Shown here piece by piece: positions 8,937 through 16,677 of a stretch of 64,000 nt of DNA. The translations under genes were made by a program, and so were the position numbers. The notes beneath the pieces are model-generated. The model had not been told where the DNA came from. It was given only the letters and a program-made list of their open reading frames with translations, and searched no databases. Source of the stretch: UMGS172 sp045636945. GTDB lineage: Bacteria; Bacillota; Clostridia; Oscillospirales; Acutalibacteraceae. Position 1 is the stretch's first letter. Each line of letters starts with the position of its first letter. The stretch lies in the NCBI GenBank assembly GCA_045636945.1, contig JAZTYO010000017.1:1-64000 (forward strand), in the 5' to 3' direction.

Positions 8937-10061
8937 TTATTTTATCTCGATGTTCATTCCGTTGACCTCAACACCGTCATTGGCACGTATGAGTATGTAT
9001 TTTACACCGTTGATAATCTGTGTTGAAACAAGGTCGGTATGTTCGGGGTCAACCTTAATTGTAACGTTGGGAGTAGCCACCTCAAATTTGTTCAGCGCCA
9101 CGACCGACTTTGGCGGTAATTCAGCACTTTCACCGAAGTTTGAGTCGAACTTATTACCAAAATTCTCAACCTTATCTTCATCAACACCGCAATACTGCAA
9201 AACGGTTTTAAGCTTGGTTTTGGTAAGTCGAAAAGGCTCTTCTTCATTTGCTTCCTTGTGCTCTTGCACCATTTCTGAAATCTGATTGTGCACCGATTTT
9301 ACGGTTTCAAAATCACATTCTTCAACCAAGGTTTCGGCAAGGCAGGTCTTGAAACGACCCTTTTGCTCGGCAGGTGCCATCGGCAGTTCAACGTTAAAAA
9401 TATTCTGAATAAATTCACTGTGAATATCTGAAATATCCTTTGTATAATAAAGTGAATTATAGATGTTTGCGGTACGTCCGTCAAAAGCAGGGAACATAAA
9501 GCCCATTTCGGGTGCATTTAATATTGCGTGAGCGGCAAGATGACGGAACGAACTATCGTTTTCACGGAAATAAAGTCCTGAATTAAGAGGCTTAACGGGG
9601 CACACACAGCATACGAAATAGTTGAATTGTGTTGAGGAATCGCCTTTTTCTCCGTCCTTTGAATATTCAAACACATCGTATGAGTCAAAGGCAAGAAGAA
9701 TTGCAAAGCTGTCCTCAAAATGCACACTGTCGATAATTTTCTGATAAAGTGCTTCGAGTGCATCCTCGTTTTTAAGCCTTGAATCGCGAAGGTCACGGAG
9801 AAGCTTATTACAAGGCTCTTGCATAACCTGCTTTGCAGTAAATTCAAGGTCTAAAAGATTGGTGCCAAGGCTACCCGACAAGGTCTTTTTCATAATGGAA
9901 AGTATCTTATCGGTTTCCTCAACACTGCAACTCGCCATAGGTTGGTCGATGAGGGTTACAATAACCTTCTGCGAGTTTACAAGGCAACCCTTGATGCTTA
10001 AAATATTGTTTTTATCCTGCCTGAATCTACGTTTTATTTCTCTTAATTCTTTTTCGGTCAT
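8937..10061 (-). CDS. DUF4317 family protein
   Basis: This 374-residue cytoplasmic protein starts MTEKELREIKRRFRQDKNNILSIKGC..., the recognisable beginning of DUF4317, a family found mainly in Clostridia and without known function. I use the ATG at 10061, preceded by AGAGGTG, rather than an upstream in-frame ATG that would add 29 poorly conserved residues spanning the promoter. No catalytic motif or transmembrane segment is visible. It heads an operon with rlmA and the tRNA deacylase, which hints at a translation-related role, by context only. Confidence 0.85.
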   Translation of the reverse strand: MTEKELREIKRRFRQDKNNILSIKGCLVNSQKVIVTLIDQPMASCSVEETDKILSIMKKTLSGSLGTNLLDLEFTAKQVMQEPCNKLLRDLRDSRLKNEDALEALYQKIIDSVHFEDSFAILLAFDSYDVFEYSKDGEKGDSSTQFNYFVCCVCPVKPLNSGLYFRENDSSFRHLAAHAILNAPEMGFMFPAFDGRTANIYNSLYYTKDISDIHSEFIQNIFNVELPMAPAEQKGRFKTCLAETLVEECDFETVKSVHNQISEMVQEHKEANEEEPFRLTKTKLKTVLQYCGVDEDKVENFGNKFDSNFGESAELPPKSVVALNKFEVATPNVTIKVDPEHTDLVSTQIINGVKYILIRANDGVEVNGMNIEIK

Positions 10062-10082
10062 AACATTACACCTCTTGAATTT

Positions 10083-10111
10083 ATTATACTTGCTATAAAT
10101 CAAAAAAGCAA
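10083..10111 (-). promoter_or_regulatory. promoter of the DUF4317-rlmA-deacylase operon
   Basis: On the minus strand a -35 box TTGCTT (10106-10111) and a perfect -10 TATAAT (10083-10088) are 17 bases apart, about 20 bases before the ATG. The -35 box overlaps the 3' arm and T tract of the hairpin at 10102-10124. Confidence 0.75.
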
Positions 10112-10124
10112 GGCAAAGCCTTGC
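10102..10124 (-). terminator. short terminator upstream of the DUF4317 promoter
   Basis: On the minus strand GCAAGGC, a three-base loop and GCCTTGC are followed by six T residues. It would stop read-through from the tRNA-Gln side into the DUF4317 operon. Confidence 0.7.
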
Positions 10125-10130
10125 AAAATA

Positions 10131-10218
10131 TACTTCTTCACTATTCACTATTACTTATTACTTGCCGAAATCGACAAAATGAGAATAGTGAAAAGTGAAG
10201 AGTGAATAGTGAAAAAGT
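10131..10218. repeat. inverted repeat of ACTATTCAC-type units
   Basis: TTCACTATTCACT (10137-10149) is the exact inverse complement of AGTGAATAGTGAA (10201-10213), and the match extends imperfectly on both sides. Between the arms further GAATAGTGAAAAGTGAA words repeat the same theme. This looks like a small non-coding repeat element with no ORF, sitting between tRNA-Gln and the DUF4317 operon. Confidence 0.65.
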
Positions 10219-10254
10219 AAAATCGACAAACCCCTGTGGGGGTTTGTCGATTTT
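10219..10254. terminator. terminator downstream of tRNA-Gln
   Basis: A 16-bp stem (10219-10234 with 10239-10254) with a TGTG loop lies immediately 3' of the tRNA on its own strand. The T-rich sequence after it on the minus strand makes it the tRNA terminator. Confidence 0.8.
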
Positions 10255-10257
10255 GGC

Positions 10258-10327
10258 TGAGGAATAGGGATTCGAACCCCAACAAACAGAGTCAGAGTCT
10301 GTCGTGCTACCGTTACACTATTCCTCA
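10258..10327 (-). tRNA. tRNA-Gln (anticodon CTG)
   Basis: On the minus strand the 7-bp acceptor TGAGGAA/TTCCTCA, a D arm with GTGTAACGGTAGCAC, an anticodon stem ACAGA/TCTGT enclosing the loop CTCTGAC, and a T arm with GGGGTTCGAATCCC are all present. The anticodon CTG reads CAG. CCA is not encoded. The total length is 70 nucleotides. Confidence 0.93.
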
Positions 10328-10339
10328 ACGGCAAGAACT

Positions 10340-10367
10340 ATTATAACCCAAAATTTTCATTTGTCAA
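10340..10367 (-). promoter_or_regulatory. promoter of tRNA-Gln
   Basis: A perfect -35 TTGACA (10362-10367) and perfect -10 TATAAT (10340-10345) with a 16-base spacer lie about 12 bases upstream of the tRNA 5' end on the minus strand. Confidence 0.85.
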
Positions 10368-10420
10368 GAATTATTTTCATAAAATCGAAAAAAATTTGTT
10401 TTAATTGTATTTTGGAGTTG

Positions 10421-10449
10421 TTGACACTAATAAAACGACTTTATATAAT
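10421..10449 (+). promoter_or_regulatory. consensus promoter of the orphan 52-codon ORF
   Basis: TTGACA (10421-10426) and TATAAT (10444-10449) are separated by exactly 17 bases, a full sigma-A consensus. The only ORF with a ribosome site downstream is the 52-codon frame at 10488. Confidence 0.85.
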
Positions 10450-10487
10450 TAATATATGATATGTTTTGATGCACTTGAGGTGGTTTT

Positions 10488-10646
10488 ATGGAAAAGGCTT
10501 GGAATTTCACGTGGGATAATTTCTTTTGTGTCAAAACCAATCTGTTTTACGATTGTCTTGTGAAAGATTTTGATGATAAGCTGACGGGTCAGCTACCGAT
10601 TGTTGACGATATTACTGGACAAATTCCCAACCCTTGCGATTGGTAG
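10488..10646 (+). CDS. small protein of 52 residues, unrecognised
   Basis: The frame starts MEKAWNFTWDNFF and ends GQIPNPCDW. It has a GAGGTGG ribosome site 6 bases before the ATG, a consensus promoter about 40 bases upstream and a terminator at 10775. The product is acidic and rich in aromatic residues, with three cysteines (14, 23 and 50); it has no transmembrane segment or signal peptide. I do not recognise a family. It may be a genuine small protein, or the N-terminal stub of a gene disrupted where the palindromic insertion-sequence-like hairpin now sits at 10675. The proline/cysteine-rich end gives no safe functional hint. Confidence 0.55.
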   Translation: MEKAWNFTWDNFFCVKTNLFYDCLVKDFDDKLTGQLPIVDDITGQIPNPCDW

Positions 10647-10674
10647 TTGCTGAAAAAAGCCGAACAAACTTACG

Positions 10675-10723
10675 AAGTGATATGCACCCCAAAAGTGTCT
10701 AACTTTTGGGGTGCATATCACTT
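10675..10723. repeat. perfect palindrome matching IS3-family terminal sequence
   Basis: A 22-bp perfect stem (10675-10696 with 10702-10723) with loop GTCTA contains TGCACCCCAAAAGT. The same hairpin, with small differences, sits at 63450-63491 directly upstream of an IS3-type transposase orfA fragment. This copy has no transposase, so it is probably a solo end, an excision scar or a very small non-autonomous relative. Confidence 0.75.
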
Positions 10724-10774
10724 ACTCCCGTTATTTTGAAAACTAAATAATGTATAAATCAAAACATAAAATTT

Positions 10775-10815
10775 AAAGGCTCCCCTTGAAGATGCAAGGG
10801 GAGCCTTTTTTTAGT
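10775..10815. terminator. terminator shared by the small ORF and pyruvate kinase
   Basis: A 14-bp stem (10775-10788 with 10795-10808) with a strong T tract on the plus strand and a weaker one on the minus strand. It terminates the plus-strand small-ORF transcript and probably the convergent pyk transcript. Confidence 0.85.
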
Positions 10816-10831
10816 TTTAGTGTAAGTTTAA

Positions 10832-12244
10832 TCAGACTGTTTCGATTTTGATAATGTTTGTATTTCCAGAAACACCGTTGGTCATACCGCCCGTTACAAC
10901 AAGTCGGTCACCTTTTTTAAGGTCAAAGGTTTCAATAGCCTTTTGCTTTGCGGTGTAGAACAGTACGTCGGTTGAATCGAAGCGGTCAACCATAACGGGT
11001 GTTACACCCCAGGAAAGTGCCAGCTTGTACCAGGTGCGTTCATCGGTAGTGACACCCAAAATATCAACAGGGGAACGGAAACGTGAAACCATACGTACCG
11101 TCATGCCCGAAATTGAGCAAACTGCAATGGTTTTGGCCTCAATATCTATGGCCATACCGCAGGTTGCATGAGAAATGGCATCGACCGTGTTTCTGATAAC
11201 GAATTCAGCGTTACGGAAACGTTTTGCGTAATGGATGCTTTTCTCGGTCTGGGTAGCAATGCTTGACATTGTCTTGACACATTCCACAGGATATTTACCT
11301 GCTGCTGTTTCTCCCGAAAGCATAATTGCACTTGAGCCGTCAAATACTGCATTGGCAACGTCAGAAACCTCGGCACGAGTCGGACGGGGATTGTATATCA
11401 TTGATTCAAGCATTTCGGTTGCCGTGATTACACGTTTGCCCAAATAACGGCACTTGGTGATAATTTTCTTCTGAATTGTGGGCAATTCCTCAAAAGGCAC
11501 CTCAACACCCATATCGCCACGACCGATCATAATACCCGAGCATTCCAGACAAATATCCTCAATGTTCTGAATACCTGATTGATTTTCTATTTTTGCAATA
11601 AGGTCGATGTCGTAGCATTTGTTTTCTGCAAGAAAATCCTTGACGTCGATGAGGTCCTGCTTGCAGGAAACAAAGGAACATGCGATGAAATCAACGTGGT
11701 TGCGAACACCTAAAAGTATATCTTGCTTGTCCTGCTCGCTAAGATAAACCTGTTTCAAAACCTTATTAGGGAAACTCATACTCTTACGGTTAGAAAGTTC
11801 ACCGCCTGTAACAACCCTTGTAATAACTTCTTTTTCGGTTGTTTTGATTACCTCAAAAATTAAAAGTCCGTTATTTAGAAGAATTCTGTCGCCAACGTTA
11901 AGGTCATTGGCAAGTCCGTCATAGGTTACTGAAACCTTGGTTTCATCGCCGATTACGTCCTCGGTTGTGAAGGCGAAGGTATCACCGTCAGAAAGATTGA
12001 TTTTGCCGTCCTTAAAAGTCTTGATACGGTACTCGGGACCTTTGGTATCAAGCATAATAGCAATAGGTAAACCTAATTTTGTACGAACCTTTTTGATAAG
12101 CTCGATTTTTTCAATATGTTCAGCATGTGTACCATGTGAAAAGTTAAGACGTGCAACATTCATACCTGCTTTGCACATTGCAGTCAATGTTTCTTCGTTA
12201 CTGCAGGCAGGGCCTATGGTACAGATGATTTTGGTTTTTCTCAT
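10832..12244 (-). CDS. pyk: pyruvate kinase
   Basis: The enzyme converts phosphoenolpyruvate and ADP to pyruvate and ATP at the end of glycolysis. The start MRKTKIICTIGPACSNEETL, LNFSHGTHAEH, MLDTKGPEYR, FIACSFVSC and the metal/active-site segment MIGRGDMGVEVPFEELPTIQKK are diagnostic. At 470 residues it has the barrel, B and C domains and lacks the extra C-terminal PEP-utiliser domain found in Bacillus Pyk. I start it at 12244 (GAAAGG upstream), not at the earlier in-frame ATG whose extra 20 residues run through the promoter. A divergent promoter and palindrome at 12314 suggest regulation. Confidence 0.96.
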   Translation of the reverse strand: MRKTKIICTIGPACSNEETLTAMCKAGMNVARLNFSHGTHAEHIEKIELIKKVRTKLGLPIAIMLDTKGPEYRIKTFKDGKINLSDGDTFAFTTEDVIGDETKVSVTYDGLANDLNVGDRILLNNGLLIFEVIKTTEKEVITRVVTGGELSNRKSMSFPNKVLKQVYLSEQDKQDILLGVRNHVDFIACSFVSCKQDLIDVKDFLAENKCYDIDLIAKIENQSGIQNIEDICLECSGIMIGRGDMGVEVPFEELPTIQKKIITKCRYLGKRVITATEMLESMIYNPRPTRAEVSDVANAVFDGSSAIMLSGETAAGKYPVECVKTMSSIATQTEKSIHYAKRFRNAEFVIRNTVDAISHATCGMAIDIEAKTIAVCSISGMTVRMVSRFRSPVDILGVTTDERTWYKLALSWGVTPVMVDRFDSTDVLFYTAKQKAIETFDLKKGDRLVVTGGMTNGVSGNTNIIKIETV

Positions 12245-12275
12245 TGAGTTCAGACCTTTCAACAAACTACGCATT

Positions 12276-12304
12276 ATTATAATACAATATTTAAGCATTT
12301 TCAA
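12276..12304 (-). promoter_or_regulatory. pyk promoter
   Basis: On the minus strand TTGAAA (12299-12304) and TATAAT (12276-12281) are 17 bases apart, giving a leader of about 25 bases before the pyk ATG. Confidence 0.8.
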
Positions 12305-12313
12305 GTAATATTA

Positions 12314-12328
12314 TTGTGAAATTCACAA
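12314..12328. promoter_or_regulatory. 15-bp perfect palindrome between divergent promoters
   Basis: TTGTGAAATTCACAA is a perfect inverted repeat with a single central base. It lies 10 bases behind the pyk -35 box and 20 bases behind the -35 of the DUF1015 gene, a natural operator position. The half-site TTGTGA recalls Rex/CRP-type sites but the spacing does not match the usual 18-bp Rex operator, so the regulator is unknown. Confidence 0.55.
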
Positions 12329-12347
12329 AATTACTTTGCTGTAAACA

Positions 12348-12376
12348 TTGACATTTATACTAAAAAAAGTTATAAT
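12348..12376 (+). promoter_or_regulatory. promoter of the DUF1015 gene
   Basis: TTGACA (12348-12353) and TATAAT (12371-12376) are separated by 17 bases, both perfect matches to the sigma-A consensus. The leader to the start at 12459 is about 75 bases. Confidence 0.85.
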
Positions 12377-12458
12377 ATTATGAAAAATTGTAATTTGGGT
12401 TATTTTGTTTAATTTGCACTGTTACAGTTTATTGTTTTGATGAAAGTGGGTTCTGAAA

Positions 12459-13670
12459 ATGAAAAAATACGGATTTATGCCGGCAGATATTTTGTTGCCT
12501 AAAAAGGATTTTGAAAAGTGGGCTGTTGTTGCCTGTGACCAGTTTACTTCCGAGGCTGATTATTGGAACGCTGTTGAAAACAAAGTTGGCGATGCACCTT
12601 CAACCTTGAGAATTACCTTACCCGAGATTTATCTTGAGGACGGTGATACCGAGGAACGTATCAACGGCATTAACGCCAATATGAAAAAGTACCTTGACGA
12701 GGGTGTTTTTGAAGAATATAAAGACGCTATGATTTACGTTGAACGTACACAGAGCGACGGTACTGTACGTCACGGTATAGTTGGTGCCGTTGAACTCTGC
12801 GATTATGATTACCGCAAGGGAAGTAAGGCTCTTATCCGTGCTACCGAGCAGACCGTTATTGAGCGTATCCCTCCAAGAGTCAAAATCAGAAAAGATGCTT
12901 CCATCGAGCTTCCTCACGTTCTGCTTTTGACCGATGACCCCGAAAAAACCGTTATAGAGCCGCTTAAAGCTGTCAAAGATAAATTGACCGTTGCTTATGA
13001 TTTTGATCTTATGCAGGGTGGCGGACATATTACCGGTTGGTTTTTAAGACCCGAGGATATTGAGAATGTCGGTAAGGCTGTAAATGCTCTTATCGACGGT
13101 AAGGATGACAAAATGATGTTTGCTGTCGGTGACGGTAATCATTCGCTCGCCACTGCAAAGGAATGCAGTAATCTTTCGGATTCACTCTTAGCAAAATCTG
13201 CTTTGGTTGAGGTTGTAAACATTCACGACGATTCTATTCAGTTCGAGCCCATCTACCGTGTACTTTTTGGCGTTAAGCCCGAGGAAGTTATTGAACAGTT
13301 AGTTACCGATTTGGGTGGTGCTTCTCATCATTACGTCGGTGACGATGCTCATAAATTTACCTGCGTTTTTGGTGAAAAAGAGGTTGAAATTTCACTCAAA
13401 CCCACCTCCAAACTTCCCGTCGGTACTTTGCAGGCATGGTTAGATGACTATATAAAGATGAACAATGTTAAGATTGACTATATCCATGGTGAGGATGTTG
13501 TCCGTACATTGAGTAAGCAAGAGGGCAACCTCGGATTCATTTTTGACGGTATGCGCAAGGACGAGCTTTTCCCTGCAGTTTTGGGTGACGGCTCGTTGCC
13601 GAGAAAGACCTTCTCAATGGGTCATGCTGCCGACAAGCGTTATTATATTGAGGCAAGAAAGATAAAGTAA
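12459..13670 (+). CDS. DUF1015 family protein (SerK-like fold)
   Basis: The 403-residue product opens with FMPADILLPKKDFEKWAVVACDQFTSEADYW and contains MMFAVGDGNHSLATAKE near residues 223-240, the hallmark of DUF1015. Archaeal members of this family include the ADP-dependent serine kinase SerK, and the fold is of the ParB/sulfiredoxin type. The bacterial role is not established; a small-molecule or serine kinase is possible. It is cytoplasmic with no membrane segment. It is followed at 12 bases by a membrane glycosyltransferase gene, and it diverges from pyk across a palindromic site. Confidence 0.85.
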   Translation: MKKYGFMPADILLPKKDFEKWAVVACDQFTSEADYWNAVENKVGDAPSTLRITLPEIYLEDGDTEERINGINANMKKYLDEGVFEEYKDAMIYVERTQSDGTVRHGIVGAVELCDYDYRKGSKALIRATEQTVIERIPPRVKIRKDASIELPHVLLLTDDPEKTVIEPLKAVKDKLTVAYDFDLMQGGGHITGWFLRPEDIENVGKAVNALIDGKDDKMMFAVGDGNHSLATAKECSNLSDSLLAKSALVEVVNIHDDSIQFEPIYRVLFGVKPEEVIEQLVTDLGGASHHYVGDDAHKFTCVFGEKEVEISLKPTSKLPVGTLQAWLDDYIKMNNVKIDYIHGEDVVRTLSKQEGNLGFIFDGMRKDELFPAVLGDGSLPRKTFSMGHAADKRYYIEARKIK

Positions 13671-13682
13671 GAAGGTGTGAAA

Positions 13683-15176
13683 ATGGCAGAAGGTGCTCTT
13701 AAAAAAGGACAGGACAAGTCTTGGATTTCGGTCTGTTTCCGCCTTTTGCCCGTTGCCTTTGCTTTAATACTTTTTTCATTCTTCCTGTTTTATGACCAAT
13801 CCGCAAAAAAATTCGATGAAAACGAAGCTTTTGCACAAGCATTTGTTGGTTTGACTGTTATTTCATCTTCGGTTGCGGGTTTTGCTCTCTATAAAAAAGA
13901 CCTTCTTAAAACTAAAACCGTTGTTATTTTGCTTGTTGTCTGCGGTTTTGCGTTAAGATTGGCTTATGCTTTGAAATACGGCTACAACGTGCATCAGCAC
14001 GACGTTGAAAGTCTTGATTCAAGCGGACATTTGTCTTATATTTATTCGTTGGCCAATGGAAACGGTTTGCCCGATACCAACGATTGGCAGTTCAGTCATC
14101 CGCCGTTGCATCATTTTCTTGCGTCTTTGTCGGTCAAGTTGTCGTATTTGTTTGGTTTCACCAATGGCAGAGCGTTTGAGAATATTCAGTATCTAACGGT
14201 ATTTTATTCAACGCTTACAATGTTTGCAGGCTACCGTTTGTTACGACTTTGCAACGTGGAAGGCAATAATCTTTTGCTGGCAATGGCCATTCTGGCTTTT
14301 CACCCTACGTTTCAGATTCTTGCAGGCAGTATAAATAACGATATTCTGACTATTCTTCTATCGATGTACGGTATTGTCTATCTATTAAGGTGGTACTGTC
14401 AACCGACGGTAAAATATGCCTTTATATGCGGTTTATTTATCGGACTCGGTATGATGACCAAGGTTTCGGCGGCGTTGATAGCCGTTGTTGCCGCTGTTAC
14501 TGTGCTGATAAAGTTTATAATCGATAAGGAACTGAAATTCGGCAGAATGGTTTTACATGCGTTGGTCTTTGTTGCTGTGTTGTTGCCTTTAGGTATGTGG
14601 CATCCCGTAAGAAATCACCTATTGTTTGAGCAACCTTTGGGCTACGTTGCACCGATACCTACCACAAGTGCACTTTATACCGGTGAAATCAGCGTTTTTG
14701 ACCGTATTGTTCTTCCGTTCTCGAAAGACAGATTTGGAGTTTACGTTGATGTTTGGGAAGAATATAACGTTTGGTATTATACCTTAAGAAATTCGCTTTT
14801 TGGTGAATATAACTTCGGCAATTTAGGTTTGGCAGGTTTACTTGTCATGGCCAATTTAATACTGATACTTTTCTCGTTAGTTGCAGTTGGCTATTTGGTT
14901 ATTAAGAGGTTCAAACCCGAAACAAATATCTTACCGATATTTGTTTTGTTTGTTATTCAGTTAGGCTTCTTTGTTTACTTCAATCTAAGATATCCGTTCG
15001 GTTGCAGTATGGATTTCAGATATATCGTGCCCTTGCTGTTCTGTGGTGTTATGATGCTTGGAGCATTGGGAAAATCGGTTAAGACATCTGATTCGACCAT
15101 TATCAGAAGTATTGCTTATGGTGTTAAATTTACCGCAGTGGCGTTTTGTGTGCTGTCTGTATTTGTTATGATTTAA
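13683..15176 (+). CDS. polytopic membrane protein, GT39/ArnT-like glycosyltransferase
   Basis: The 497 residues contain roughly eleven hydrophobic helices. The first luminal loop has HDVESLDSSGHLSYIYSLANG followed by SHPPLHHFLASLSV, resembling the acidic and HPPL motifs of GT-C glycosyltransferases of the dolichyl/undecaprenyl-phosphate-mannose type. Such enzymes transfer a sugar from a lipid carrier outside the membrane. The acceptor is unknown. I choose the ATG at 13683, preceded by AGAAGGTG, over a GTG six bases earlier that lies in the ribosome site. Confidence 0.75.
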   Translation: MAEGALKKGQDKSWISVCFRLLPVAFALILFSFFLFYDQSAKKFDENEAFAQAFVGLTVISSSVAGFALYKKDLLKTKTVVILLVVCGFALRLAYALKYGYNVHQHDVESLDSSGHLSYIYSLANGNGLPDTNDWQFSHPPLHHFLASLSVKLSYLFGFTNGRAFENIQYLTVFYSTLTMFAGYRLLRLCNVEGNNLLLAMAILAFHPTFQILAGSINNDILTILLSMYGIVYLLRWYCQPTVKYAFICGLFIGLGMMTKVSAALIAVVAAVTVLIKFIIDKELKFGRMVLHALVFVAVLLPLGMWHPVRNHLLFEQPLGYVAPIPTTSALYTGEISVFDRIVLPFSKDRFGVYVDVWEEYNVWYYTLRNSLFGEYNFGNLGLAGLLVMANLILILFSLVAVGYLVIKRFKPETNILPIFVLFVIQLGFFVYFNLRYPFGCSMDFRYIVPLLFCGVMMLGALGKSVKTSDSTIIRSIAYGVKFTAVAFCVLSVFVMI

Positions 15177-15214
15177 TTTATTTTTCTTCTGTAATATTGT
15201 CAAGGAGGTAAATT

Positions 15215-15955
15215 ATGGGACTTCTAGAAATAATTTTACATCGTGGCAGTTGGATAGAAATTGTGTCCTGCCTGATTTCTTGTACTATTGTCGTGTTTTT
15301 GGTTATGCCTATTCACGAATATGCTCACGGTTTTGTCGCCAGTAAGCTCGGCGACCCAACACCTCGTTGGCAGGGAAGACTTACTTTAAGCCCTAAAGCG
15401 CATATTGACTATGTTGGTGCAATTATGATTTATCTCATTGGCTTTGGTTGGGCGAAGCCGGTAAATGTTGATTCACGTTATTTTAATAAACCTAAACGAG
15501 ATATGGCTATTACTGCAGTAGCAGGTCCTGTATCCAATCTTATTTCGGCTTTCTTTTTTAGCCTTCTACGCAGTTGCTTGTTGTTTGTTATTCAGAAATC
15601 CGATTTAGTACTTTCTTACATTTCTTTTGCATCGGGAAATATGCCTGCGAGTTATTGGCATTTACTGCTTTTCATGCTTGTTATCATCTTGGAATTTATT
15701 GTAGTTATTAATATTTCTCTTGCTGTTTTCAATCTTATCCCCGTACCTCCGCTTGACGGTTCAAAAATACTGTTTGCAGTATTACCCGACCGTTTATATT
15801 GGAAGTTTATGCGTTATGAAAGATTTTTCTATTTCGGATTGATTTTCCTGCTTTTCTTTGGAAACGGATTTTCTTCGGCACTGAGCAACATCGTTTATAT
15901 CATTAGAGGTTGGTTCTCCGATTTAACCTGGTTGCCTTTTAAATACTTTGTTTGA
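15215..15955 (+). CDS. site-2 protease family (M50) membrane metalloprotease
   Basis: This 246-residue protein has the zinc motif HEYAH at residues 34-38 in the first hydrophobic region and the third-ligand motif NLIPVPPLDGSKIL near residues 171-184. It has about five hydrophobic segments and no PDZ domain. It belongs to the short Rip/YwhC-like branch of intramembrane proteases common in Firmicutes, whose substrates are mostly unknown. A strong AAGGAGG ribosome site precedes it. It sits 11 bases before scpA, a conserved neighbourhood in Clostridia. Confidence 0.92.
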   Translation: MGLLEIILHRGSWIEIVSCLISCTIVVFLVMPIHEYAHGFVASKLGDPTPRWQGRLTLSPKAHIDYVGAIMIYLIGFGWAKPVNVDSRYFNKPKRDMAITAVAGPVSNLISAFFFSLLRSCLLFVIQKSDLVLSYISFASGNMPASYWHLLLFMLVIILEFIVVINISLAVFNLIPVPPLDGSKILFAVLPDRLYWKFMRYERFFYFGLIFLLFFGNGFSSALSNIVYIIRGWFSDLTWLPFKYFV

Positions 15956-15966
15956 TAAGGTGTTCT

Positions 15967-16677
15967 ATGAATAAGTTTGAGTATAAACTTGACGTATTTG
16001 AAGGACCGTTGGATCTCCTTCTGTACCTCATTTCAAAAAATAAACTGAATATTAACGATATTCAACTGACGGTGCTTGTTGACCAATACGTTGAGTATAT
16101 TCGTGCTATGAACGAACAGGATATGGATGTAGCCAGTGAGTTTATCGAAATGGCTTCGCGTCTTATCTATCTTAAAACCGTCAGCCTTTTGCCCAAGCAC
16201 GACGAGGCTGAACAGTTGAAGGAAGAACTGACTCAGGAGCTTATGGAGTACGAGCATTGCCGTAAGGTTGCTAAAATGTTGTCCTCTATGACCGATGAGT
16301 TCGACACCTTTATCAAAGAGCCCGAGAAGATAGAGTACGACAAAACCTACGTCAACATTCACGAAAAGCAGTCGATTCTCTCGGCTTATATTGCGGCAAT
16401 CGGCAGGGGTAAGCGTAGATTACCGCCACCGACCAACGTTTTCAGTAAGATTGTTGCACGAAAAATTGTTTCGGTTTCGTCCAAGATAGTTTTTGTTATG
16501 AAAAACCTTATGCGAAGCGGAAACAAAAAGATGAAGCATCTGTTTAAGGGGGCGCAAAGCCGTTCCGAACTTGTAGCAACCTTCCTTGCAGTTCTTGAAC
16601 TTTGTAAAGCCAACCGTATCCATTTGGACGGCGAAGGCGATGATATGGAAATCTCCATGATTAGGAGGAAAAAATAA
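15967..16677 (+). CDS. scpA: segregation and condensation protein A
   Basis: ScpA is the kleisin of the Smc-ScpAB condensin, bridging the Smc head domains during chromosome segregation. The N-terminus NKFEYKLDVFEGPLDLLLYLI is the family signature, followed by DVASEFIEMASRLIYLKTVSLLP. The C-terminal winged-helix part ends in the Smc-binding region. The 236-residue length is normal. The start at 15967 has AAGGTG upstream; an in-frame ATG at 15952 lies inside the preceding gene. The TAA overlaps the scpB ATG by one base. Confidence 0.94.
   Translation: MNKFEYKLDVFEGPLDLLLYLISKNKLNINDIQLTVLVDQYVEYIRAMNEQDMDVASEFIEMASRLIYLKTVSLLPKHDEAEQLKEELTQELMEYEHCRKVAKMLSSMTDEFDTFIKEPEKIEYDKTYVNIHEKQSILSAYIAAIGRGKRRLPPPTNVFSKIVARKIVSVSSKIVFVMKNLMRSGNKKMKHLFKGAQSRSELVATFLAVLELCKANRIHLDGEGDDMEISMIRRKK

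Noticed and set aside
10131..10254. Possible attachment site of an integrative element at tRNA-Gln
   Set aside because: No integrase and no second copy of the tRNA end were found within the window; the repeats are better explained as a terminator plus a short inverted repeat.
10488..10646. RiPP or bacteriocin precursor
   Set aside because: There is no leader-like double-Gly or known recognition motif, and no modifying enzyme or exporter gene nearby.
12314..12328. Rex operator
   Set aside because: Rex sites are about 18 bp with TTGTTAA/TTAACAA halves separated by four bases; this palindrome is 15 bp with one central base, so I keep the regulator unnamed.
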